Shown here: piece after piece, positions 1-6,593 of the stretch | How positions within the stretch are numbered: position 1 is the stretch's first letter | Layout of the letters: every line of letters starts with the position of its first letter | From: an uncultured Gilliamella sp. | GTDB taxonomy: Bacteria; Pseudomonadota; Gammaproteobacteria; Enterobacterales; Enterobacteriaceae | Reading direction: 5' to 3' | DNA length: 14,265 bases | NCBI GenBank assembly: GCA_945291235.1 | Contig: CALYQY010000060.1 | Location: 1-14,265, forward strand | Made by a program: the position numbers and the translations under genes | The notes under the pieces: generated by a model | Seen by the model: the letters and a program-made list of their open reading frames with translations, nothing else | Told to the model about the DNA's origin: nothing | Database searches by the model: none

Positions 1-914
1 GCATACATGCCCCCTAATCTTGAGACATCTATGCCAAACTCGGGTTGTCCAACGTGATTATCAAAGCCTTGTGTATCAATATGTTTTAAATCCGCGCTAA
101 CTTTTGCTTTACCCGTTATGACATTGATTTCTTTATTTGCCCATAATTTAGCATTGATATTGACACTTCGAGCGATCAGATCACTATAATCTTGTCCGGT
201 ATCATTTAGACCATTACCTGTAATTTGAATATGACCTTTTTCGACCAAATAGCCTTCTAGGTTACCATTTGTTACAATCGGTTTACCGGTTGTTAACGTG
301 GCTCTATCTGCATTGATAAAGCCACAATTATCACAGGTAATCCCAGCTGGATTAGCGATTATCACCTGTGCTTTTTGTCCGGCGACTTCAATATAACCAT
401 TTAATTGGCTGATATTGTTAGAATTAACTTCATTTAAAATGACTTTTGCGCTGTTTTGTAATAGTGGATTACCATTGATATTTCCTGCTAGTTGTGTATT
501 CGTGCCACCAGTAGCATTATTAAGAATCACACCCTTTTTTGACACATCAAATTGAGTATATTTATTATGAGACACACCGTTTCTACTCGGTGCAACAATA
601 TTGATTTGTGTTGTACCATTTTGTAATTCCTTAACGACAGGACGTTGATTTTGATTGGCTAAGGGATCAACCACAATACCTTTTGCATAAGTTGTACCAA
701 CAATACTTACCATACCTAATGCAATATAGGATAAAAATGCAAGTGGTTTTAATGTGCAATATTTTGTATCGTTATTTGAATTCTGTTTAATATCCGTTTT
801 TTTAGCTTTTCGGCTGCAATGTGATATCGCCTGATGTGATTTTACAATTTCAGATACCACAACGAACAATCCACGAGTTTTATTAAAAACAATGCGATAA
901 AAATTTTTATTCAT
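1..914 (-). CDS. Two-partner secretion exoprotein TpsA (FHA/CdiA/ShlA-like), N-terminal part
   Basis: The reading frame runs open from an ATG at 914 through the left edge, so 304 complete codons of a much larger protein are visible. Residues 1-25 form an extended signal peptide region (MNKNFYRIVFNKTRG, then VVVSEIVKS), typical of very large type V exoproteins. A hydrophobic core around 57-72 ends in a likely cleavage site TTYA|KG near residue 77. The haemagglutination-activity (TPS) domain follows, with NPAGI at 188-192, a CDNC pair at 194-197, GFINADRATLTTG after it, and GIDVSRLGGMY at 294-304. In known systems this domain is recognised by the partner TpsB and threaded through the outer membrane. 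An AAGGTG ribosome site at 929-924 lies 9 bases from the ATG. The passenger (adhesin, haemolysin or contact-dependent inhibition toxin) cannot be decided because the C-terminus lies outside the window. Confidence 0.93.
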   Translation of the reverse strand, partial: MNKNFYRIVFNKTRGLFVVVSEIVKSHQAISHCSRKAKKTDIKQNSNNDTKYCTLKPLAFLSYIALGMVSIVGTTYAKGIVVDPLANQNQRPVVKELQNGTTQINIVAPSRNGVSHNKYTQFDVSKKGVILNNATGGTNTQLAGNINGNPLLQNSAKVILNEVNSNNISQLNGYIEVAGQKAQVIIANPAGITCDNCGFINADRATLTTGKPIVTNGNLEGYLVEKGHIQITGNGLNDTGQDYSDLIARSVNINAKLWANKEINVITGKAKVSADLKHIDTQGFDNHVGQPEFGIDVSRLGGMY

Positions 915-987
915 AGTATGTCTCACCTTTCATAGATCTACTCTTTTTTACTCAAAAAGAATCGGAATTTTCTTAAAAACCAGTCAT

Positions 988-1017
988 TTTATAAAAATCA
1001 ATTTATTCTATAATCAA
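988..1017 (-). promoter_or_regulatory. Candidate sigma-70 promoter for tpsA
   Basis: On the minus strand a TTGATT hexamer (1017-1012) and a TATAAA hexamer (993-988) are separated by 18 bp. This would place transcription start about 65-70 bases before the tpsA ATG. In DNA this AT-rich, promoter-like strings occur by chance, so this is only the best candidate seen. It would explain how tpsA is expressed despite the long gap after tpsB. Confidence 0.3.
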
Positions 1018-1676
1018 GGCATAAATTAAGATTACTGTTTTACAAAATGACTAATATCAATTAGTTACTACAATGAAAAAATGACTACAGTGTAATTAAC
1101 AATCTGTTAATTGAATTGAATCAAATCCAATTAATATCAATAGTTAATATAACTTTTTACTGCAAAATGTAATGTGAAATTAAGCTTATATCCATTAGTC
1201 ATCGTTTTGTATAAGTTATCGATAGTTAACTTTCATAAAATAGGACTATTCAAATAAGGTTAATTCAAGTTATAAAAAGGAAATTTAATAGAATCTAACA
1301 ACCTGTATAGCGAAATTAGATGGCTATTCTTTTATGGCTGACTGAATGCTTACAATCAACAAAAATAGTGACCTTTTTAATGTTATGTATCTTATCTTGG
1401 TGGTAAGAGTTAAGACTTTTCCGCGATTAATAAACACTTAAAAAAACTGTAATCAATTTATTAATATTTGATCGTTTTATCATCAGTTTACAAAGTAATG
1501 ATAAAACCCATGATTATGCGGTTTAGATAAGATAACTTATATATAATAATCTTTAAATAAACTTTCAGTCAAAGGTTTATTTAAAATATCTTCATTAGCT
1601 TTACAAAAAATTTTTTTAATTTTTCTTCATTAACTAATGCATTAATTATTATAGAGTTATTTAATTGATTTAATTT

Positions 1677-1716
1677 AGTACTTTATTATTGTTTATTGAA
1701 AACAATAATAAGTACT
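1677..1716 (-). terminator. Inverted repeat after tpsB, possible terminator
   Basis: AGTACTTTATTATTGTTT (1677-1694) pairs with AAACAATAATAAGTACT (1700-1716) around a 5-base loop, with one bulged T. It starts about 30 bases past the tpsB stop on the minus strand. The stem is long but almost all A-T, and the RNA after it is not a clean U-run, so this may be a weak terminator or an RNA 3'-end-stabilising hairpin. If it terminates, tpsB and tpsA would be separate transcripts. Confidence 0.42.
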
Positions 1717-1746
1717 AATTTATTGTTGGCTAAATGATAGGTAACA

Positions 1747-3438
1747 CTAATAAGTCCAATTTAAATAGAATCCAAGTGTTAAATGATTAGTATTAAATTT
1801 GTCAGGTTTATGTAGGGGCACGCCAGCAAACATATCATAATAAAGACCAAAGTGACGTCCTCTGATTCCGATAGCCGAACCGACTAATTTTTTACCCGTC
1901 AGATTTTCGGAATTTCCCCCAAATACGCCACCGGCATCCAGTCCTAAATATAATTGCTGGTTTAGTGGCGTATACCATATTAAATCATTGCGAATAAACC
2001 AGCCATTATCGGCACTTAACATCTCTTCACCATCAAATCCTCGTACCGTCCAACGACTACCAATCGAAAATCGATCCGGTGCAGTTAATTTATTACGTCG
2101 AGTGTATTGTCCTTGTGAATCAAGGCTGTATCCAAAATTTTGATTACCGAGTTTAAAAGGCACATAAACGGATAAATTAGCATTAATGATATCGGTTAAA
2201 GCACTACCGATTTCAGATTTTTCTTCAAATGCTTTTTGTGCGCCAAACCAACGTACGCCTTTTTGATAAGATGCACCTGCATAAACAACGATATTATCGA
2301 AGTAGTGACTATGCTGTAAGCCAATTCGCCAATTGCTTGTTTTGCGCCGCTGAATTTCAATTTCGGTATCATTGATGAAATTGTGAGACTCTCTTAAATT
2401 GATGCCATAACTTAATATTGTTTTTTGCGCTTCATTACGGTGCAATACTCGGCTAATTTGAAAATTATAATATTTACTTCGTCCTTTATATTGATAATCG
2501 ACCACATCCGAAATTTTTTGATTATAGGTATTTGCATACATTGAGGCATCAAAAAGCCAATAACCAAATGGGACAGAATAGGCAAATAGATAATTTTTTG
2601 AGCCATAATCGTCCACTCCCTCTAAATTATGTCCACCAGAAACATAAAAACTGTCACTGAGACCAAGTGGATTATCCAAATAAAGTGTAAGCCCACCTTG
2701 ATAGCGACCCGTACTTTTTGATCCCGAATTATCTAACGATAATCCTATTCGCCAATATTTCGATTGTTGACGTTGGATAACAATATCTGTTTCACCGGCC
2801 TCTTCTCCTGGTAATAATTGGATTTGAGCACTGGCAGTTGGAATTCGCTGAAAATTTTCAAGTCCTTGTTCGATAGCGCGTAAGTTAAGTAAATCCCCTT
2901 TTTTTAATGGCATATTACTTGTTAAATTGGCTCTGGTGTCACTATCTGATGAATAAAAAATATTTCTTACCGTTCCTTTCAGCAACAATAAAGTAAATGT
3001 TCCTGAATTAAGATCTTGTTGAGGCGCCAAAACCCGTGTTGTGATATAGCCATAACTAATAAGCTGATTTTGTAATTCCGTCATCAGTAAATTTAAACCT
3101 TTGCCACCCAAGCAACGACCTTCCGCTTGTTTGGCTAACGTATTTAACGGTATGGTAATTGGAAAGGCATCACGTTCTAACAATTCAACATGTTGAATCG
3201 GAAAACAAAATTCCTCTTCAGGAAAATTGATCGTCTGAATTTTTTGTAAAGGTGACATTAAACTTACATTAGGTGTTTTAGTTGACAATGCCTCTTCTGT
3301 TGCTTTTTGTCTTTCTTGTTGGTAGATCAGCTGCTGATCACTGATCTTTCGTTCTTGTGCTGTCGGTAACTGCTCAGCAAATACGTTATTTGAAAAGATA
3401 AAACTTATTACTACAATTAACAATACTCTGATTTTCAT
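1747..3438 (-). CDS. Two-partner secretion outer-membrane transporter TpsB (ShlB/FhaC/HecB family)
   Basis: This encodes the outer-membrane beta-barrel that exports, and in some family members activates, the TpsA exoprotein. The coordinates use the second ATG of a tandem ATG ATG (3441 and 3438), because AGGA at 3448-3445 is 3 bases from the first and a more usual 6 from the second; the first remains possible. Numbering here is from the first ATG (564 aa). A Sec signal peptide ends near FA|E at 22. A ShlB-type POTRA domain spans about 70-165, with paired cysteines C79 and C110 and the family string TTRVLAPQQDL. A second POTRA-like segment (about 165-225) includes RAIEQGLENFQRIPTA. The 16-strand barrel follows, with the conserved loop-6 VRGF motif at 466-469 and an aromatic C-terminus (LNWTY). 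Length is normal and no frame break is visible. The cognate substrate is presumably the tpsA encoded downstream on the same strand. Confidence 0.95.
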   Translation of the reverse strand: MKIRVLLIVVISFIFSNNVFAEQLPTAQERKISDQQLIYQQERQKATEEALSTKTPNVSLMSPLQKIQTINFPEEEFCFPIQHVELLERDAFPITIPLNTLAKQAEGRCLGGKGLNLLMTELQNQLISYGYITTRVLAPQQDLNSGTFTLLLLKGTVRNIFYSSDSDTRANLTSNMPLKKGDLLNLRAIEQGLENFQRIPTASAQIQLLPGEEAGETDIVIQRQQSKYWRIGLSLDNSGSKSTGRYQGGLTLYLDNPLGLSDSFYVSGGHNLEGVDDYGSKNYLFAYSVPFGYWLFDASMYANTYNQKISDVVDYQYKGRSKYYNFQISRVLHRNEAQKTILSYGINLRESHNFINDTEIEIQRRKTSNWRIGLQHSHYFDNIVVYAGASYQKGVRWFGAQKAFEEKSEIGSALTDIINANLSVYVPFKLGNQNFGYSLDSQGQYTRRNKLTAPDRFSIGSRWTVRGFDGEEMLSADNGWFIRNDLIWYTPLNQQLYLGLDAGGVFGGNSENLTGKKLVGSAIGIRGRHFGLYYDMFAGVPLHKPDKFNTNHLTLGFYLNWTY

Positions 3439-3477
3439 CATTTTTCCTATTATTGTATTTTAGTTTGCGCTAATGTT

Positions 3478-3494
3478 AATTCGATAATCGAATT
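3478..3494. repeat. Perfect 17-bp palindrome upstream of tpsB
   Basis: AATTCGA (3478-3484) and TCGAATT (3488-3494) are perfect inverted arms around TAA. It lies about 37 bases upstream of the tpsB start, in the 190-bp region between the divergent tpsB and pabA. The size and symmetry suit an operator for a dimeric regulator, but no regulator can be named. It could also be a chance palindrome. Confidence 0.4.
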
Positions 3495-3631
3495 TAGTCC
3501 ATAAAAAAATAGACATGCGTTAAAAATAATCAGTTCAATCGTTAAAATCTTTTCTAAATAAAAGAAAATATATTAGGATATATCAGCATAAAAATTTGAA
3601 ATAAATCGTTTGAAATCTCGCAGGCAATATT

Positions 3632-4201
3632 TTGATTATACTAATTGATAATTATGATTCTTTTACGTTTAATATTTATGATTATCTTTGTCGAGCTAAA
3701 GCCAAAGTTAAAGTGATTAAAAATAATGAGATGACAATTGACCAATTGAAAAAATTAAACTTTTCTAAAATTGTTCTCTCACCAGGACCGGGGAGTCCTA
3801 GCAATGCAGGAATAACTCTTTCCGTTCTAGCTGAATTCAATCGTAGCTGCCCAATATTCGGGATCTGTTTAGGACATCAAGCAATAGCACAGTATTTTGG
3901 ATATGAGATTGTCAAATCTCCGCAACCAATGCACGGTAAACTCGATAATATTAATCATGATGGTCAAGGAATCTTTACTGGAATTGGCAATCCACTGACG
4001 GTAGTGCGTTATCACTCTTTAATGGTAAGGGATAATTTATTACCTACATCATCACCACTCATTGTCACCGCACGAAATAAACAAGGATTGATTATGGGAT
4101 TACGCCATAAATATTTACCTATTGAGTCGGTACAATTTCATCCTGAAGCAATCAAAACAGATTGTGGTTTGCAAATCATCAAAAATTTTGTTCATCAATA
4201 G
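3632..4201 (+). CDS. pabA: Aminodeoxychorismate synthase, glutamine amidotransferase subunit
   Basis: This is a class I glutamine amidotransferase that releases ammonia from glutamine for PabB, which aminates chorismate on the route to p-aminobenzoate and folate. The 189 aa match the usual PabA/TrpG length. Family features are MIILIDNYDSF at the N-terminus, the oxyanion-loop SPGPGSPSNAG at 50-60, the nucleophile elbow FGICLGHQ with Cys79, MHGK at 100-103, and the HPE pair His170/Glu172. The start is TTG at 3632; it gives exactly the family N-terminus, there is no in-frame ATG nearby, and an AGG at 3622-3624 lies 7 bases before it. PabA and TrpG subunits are hard to tell apart by sequence, and some serve both enzymes. 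The PabB-type partner 7 bp downstream decides for PabA. The rare start codon and weak ribosome site suggest modest expression. Confidence 0.93.
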   Translation: MIILIDNYDSFTFNIYDYLCRAKAKVKVIKNNEMTIDQLKKLNFSKIVLSPGPGSPSNAGITLSVLAEFNRSCPIFGICLGHQAIAQYFGYEIVKSPQPMHGKLDNINHDGQGIFTGIGNPLTVVRYHSLMVRDNLLPTSSPLIVTARNKQGLIMGLRHKYLPIESVQFHPEAIKTDCGLQIIKNFVHQ

Positions 4202-4208
4202 GATTTAC

Positions 4209-5963
4209 ATGAAAGTTCATATCGATTTTGAAGGTCAACATAAATATTTTTGCGATCCCATAAAAATATTAGCAACAACTAAAGTGTCATCCATAAAAAA
4301 ATGCTTAGAAGAGATTGAATCATTTATTGCACAAGGATTTTATGCAGTAGGATATTTAGCCTATGAGAGTGCAATGGGCTTTAATCAGGCTAATCAAACC
4401 CAATCCAATCCGCCTCAAGATACCGATTTACCTCTACTATTATTTGGTATTTATGATAAATACTCATCTCACTCCCCTAAATCAATACCTCATTATCAGG
4501 CAGAACCATTAGTATTAAGCTGTGATACAACTATTGAAGAATATAATCAAAAAATTGATTTTATCCGTTCTCAAATTGAATTAGGAAATACTTATCAAAC
4601 CAATTATACCATTCAATTTAAAGCGCCTTTTGACGGAAATCCGATTGATTATTACTATTTTCTTCAAAAAAATAATCAGGCAGATTATTGCGCTTATCTT
4701 GAACATGATGATTATCATATTTTATCGATTTCACCCGAGTTATTTTTTAGGATTGAAAATAAAACGATTACCACTAAACCGATGAAAGGCACCATAGGGC
4801 GTGGTTTGACTACACAACAAGATAATCAACAACGCATTTTGCTGATGTCAGAAAAAAATCTAGCAGAAAATATGATGATTGTTGATTTACTTCGCAATGA
4901 TTTAAGCCAAATTTCCAAACCCGGCACGGTTGTTGTACCAACGCTCTTTTCTGCTGAAAAATATCCAACCGTGTGGCAATTAACCTCAACTATTGAGGGG
5001 CAATTAATTGAAGATATTCATTTATTCGACATTTTTCGAGCATTATTTCCATGCGGTTCAATCACCGGTGCGCCAAAAGTTAGTACGATGCAAATTATCG
5101 CTCAAATTGAGAACACTGCTCGAGGGGTCTATTGTGGCACGATTGGATATATTGAACCATTTGGACATAAAATGGTATTTAACGTGCCAATTCGCACATT
5201 AACGATAAATCAGCAATATATGCATTATGGTGTGGGTGGAGGGATTACCTGGGATTCCACTTCACAAGATGAATATAACGAAATTTTAATTAAATCAGCA
5301 ATTTTAAATCGTACAATTACCATACCAGAATACATTATTGAATCACTGTTACTTGAAAATGGTCAGTTTTTTTTATTGGATCAGCATTTAACAAGATTAA
5401 CTGATTCTGCAAGTTATTTTAATTTTGAGTGCAATATCCGTATCATTAAGTTAGCCCTAATGAATCTGGCAAACACCTATTCTAAAAATTTGTATAAAAT
5501 ACGGATTTTACTTAGAGAAAATGGGCAGTTTGAGATTAATCATGATAGTATTATCACGCCTTTGCAAATCGCCGAAATTGAGTTTGCTCCAAATTGTGTT
5601 AATAACCAGAATCTCTTTTTATACCACAAAACATCAATTCGGCATCATTTTCCGGCACTAACCCCTGCAAAAGAGTATATTAACTTTAATCAACATGACG
5701 AAATCACAGAGTTTGTTAATGGTAATATCGCGTTATTGGTTGATAATCAATGGGTAACCCCCAAAATCACCTCTGGCTTACTGGCGGGGACAATGCGGCA
5801 ATTTTATTTGGAATCAAAACAATTAGTTGAAAAAACACTGACTAAAAAAGATGTATTACACGCTGAAAAGATTGCATTCATTAATAGTGTTCGCAAATGG
5901 GTGGAAATTGATGATAAAGTTTTTAACCACTTCAAACAACTATTAAAAAACGCAATGATATAA
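4209..5963 (+). CDS. Fused aminodeoxychorismate synthase component I / aminodeoxychorismate lyase (PabB-PabC)
   Basis: This 584-aa protein appears to combine two steps of p-aminobenzoate synthesis. Residues about 1-370 are a chorismate-binding PabB domain, with PELFF (176-180), PMKGT (191-195), LLRNDL (227-232), CGSITGAPK (282-290) and GVGGGITWDS (341-350). Lys193 in PMKGT corresponds to the PabB-specific lysine (E. coli Lys274) that forms the covalent chorismate intermediate; anthranilate synthases have alanine there. Residues about 375-584 resemble class IV PLP aminodeoxychorismate lyase, with HKTSIR (473-478; Lys474 the likely PLP lysine), EFVNGN (501-506) and WVTPKITSGLLAGTMR (515-530). 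The ATG at 4209 is preferred over an upstream in-frame ATG at 4122, which would overlap pabA by 80 bases: TAGGA sits 5 bases before 4209, and MKVHIDFEG fits a PabB start. Together with pabA this gives chorismate to p-aminobenzoate in one operon. Confidence 0.92.
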   Translation: MKVHIDFEGQHKYFCDPIKILATTKVSSIKKCLEEIESFIAQGFYAVGYLAYESAMGFNQANQTQSNPPQDTDLPLLLFGIYDKYSSHSPKSIPHYQAEPLVLSCDTTIEEYNQKIDFIRSQIELGNTYQTNYTIQFKAPFDGNPIDYYYFLQKNNQADYCAYLEHDDYHILSISPELFFRIENKTITTKPMKGTIGRGLTTQQDNQQRILLMSEKNLAENMMIVDLLRNDLSQISKPGTVVVPTLFSAEKYPTVWQLTSTIEGQLIEDIHLFDIFRALFPCGSITGAPKVSTMQIIAQIENTARGVYCGTIGYIEPFGHKMVFNVPIRTLTINQQYMHYGVGGGITWDSTSQDEYNEILIKSAILNRTITIPEYIIESLLLENGQFFLLDQHLTRLTDSASYFNFECNIRIIKLALMNLANTYSKNLYKIRILLRENGQFEINHDSIITPLQIAEIEFAPNCVNNQNLFLYHKTSIRHHFPALTPAKEYINFNQHDEITEFVNGNIALLVDNQWVTPKITSGLLAGTMRQFYLESKQLVEKTLTKKDVLHAEKIAFINSVRKWVEIDDKVFNHFKQLLKNAMI

Positions 5964-5966
5964 AGG

Positions 5967-5999
5967 TAACGATTTCGCCAACTCAATGGCGAAATGTTA
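5967..5999. terminator. Inverted repeat between convergent pabBC and pqiC, likely bidirectional terminator
   Basis: ATTTCGCCA (5972-5980) and TGGCGAAAT (5987-5995) form a perfect 9-bp stem with loop ACTCAA. TAAC/GTTA extends it outside a single mismatched base. It fills the 45-bp gap between the pabBC stop at 5963 and the pqiC stop at 6009, which is where a shared terminator is expected. Neither side has a strong U-run, so rho-independent efficiency is uncertain. Confidence 0.6.
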
Positions 6000-6008
6000 T
6001 CGAATCTC

Positions 6009-6593
6009 TTAACGTGTTATCGAGGTGGCAAAGTCACGCTCTTCATCCTGCCAACCTTTCGATAATGCATTGACTAATGCGGCATAGCCATTATTTTTTA
6101 ACGCTATACGATGTTCAAAAAATTTTGTTTCAATATTATCTTTACTATCTTTAACAACCCAACGCCCTTTTATTATCGCATCGCCGGTGTAACTGCCATG
6201 AAATCCATCAATAAATAGTTTGACGGTCATTGTTGGGGTAGTAATTGCTTTGGTTGAAACTAAATAATGAGGTAAAAAAATCGCTAAATCTTGTTCTAAA
6301 CGATCACCAAGTTGTTGTGAAAGCGATGATCCCCATAAATTGTTTGAGGCCGTAACAAACTGAATATTATCCGTTTGCAAGACAATCCCTGGTTTGTTTA
6401 AAAAACTAGCTACATCTATGGATTCAATCCATATAAAACCATGCGCTGAATTCAAGGTTTGTGAACGTTGATTTTGTAAATGACTCTCTAATTGAAAGTA
6501 ATGTTTTTCAGCGGTTCCTGAAGAACAGCCAACTAATGTCGTTAATAATGCCATAATCCCAATTGTAAAAATGCGATTTATTATACTCTTCAT
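6009..6593 (-). CDS. pqiC: Intermembrane transport outer-membrane lipoprotein PqiC
   Basis: This is a 194-aa lipoprotein of the PqiC/YmbA family (ABC-type transport auxiliary lipoprotein domain). The N-terminus is a lipoprotein signal: a hydrophobic stretch around 8-20 followed by the lipobox LVGC with Cys23 as the lipidated residue. The next residues, SSG, contain no Asp at +2, consistent with sorting to the outer membrane. The mature part starts HYFQL, typical of the family. In E. coli PqiC forms an outer-membrane ring that docks the PqiB needle. Its ATG overlaps the pqiB stop by one base (TAATG), indicating translational coupling. Nothing looks truncated. Confidence 0.92.
   Translation of the reverse strand: MKSIINRIFTIGIMALLTTLVGCSSGTAEKHYFQLESHLQNQRSQTLNSAHGFIWIESIDVASFLNKPGIVLQTDNIQFVTASNNLWGSSLSQQLGDRLEQDLAIFLPHYLVSTKAITTPTMTVKLFIDGFHGSYTGDAIIKGRWVVKDSKDNIETKFFEHRIALKNNGYAALVNALSKGWQDEERDFATSITR

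Larger units (their letters stand above)
915..1746. other. 832-bp AT-rich intergenic region between tpsB and tpsA
   Basis: No convincing gene was found on either strand. It holds a candidate tpsA promoter and ribosome site near 914, and several short repeats. These are AAAATGACTA twice (1044-1053, 1078-1087), TAATATCAAT(T)AGTTA twice (1052-1067, 1132-1146), the inverted repeat AATTAAC/GTTAATT (1094-1112) and AAGTTA/TAACTT (1213-1232). A longer inverted repeat at 1677-1716 lies just after tpsB. The base composition is even more AT-rich than the neighbouring genes. No transposase fragment or terminal repeats were recognised. Confidence 0.7.

Noticed and set aside
1320..1406. 28-codon hydrophobic open frame on the plus strand in the tpsB/tpsA gap (starts MAILLWLTECL, ends LSWW)
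   Set aside because: It looks like a small membrane peptide, but no ribosome site lies close before the ATG, there is no clear promoter or terminator, and such short frames are frequent by chance. Not supported as a gene without conservation.
3452..3479. TTAACA-16 bp-TACAAT promoter-like pair for tpsB on the minus strand
   Set aside because: Transcription would start about 4 bases before the ATG, inside the ribosome site, so it cannot give a normal tpsB message.
4122..4208. Longer PabB start at ATG 4122
   Set aside because: It would overlap the end of pabA by 80 bases and add 29 residues with no family similarity. ATG 4209 has a ribosome site and the expected N-terminus.
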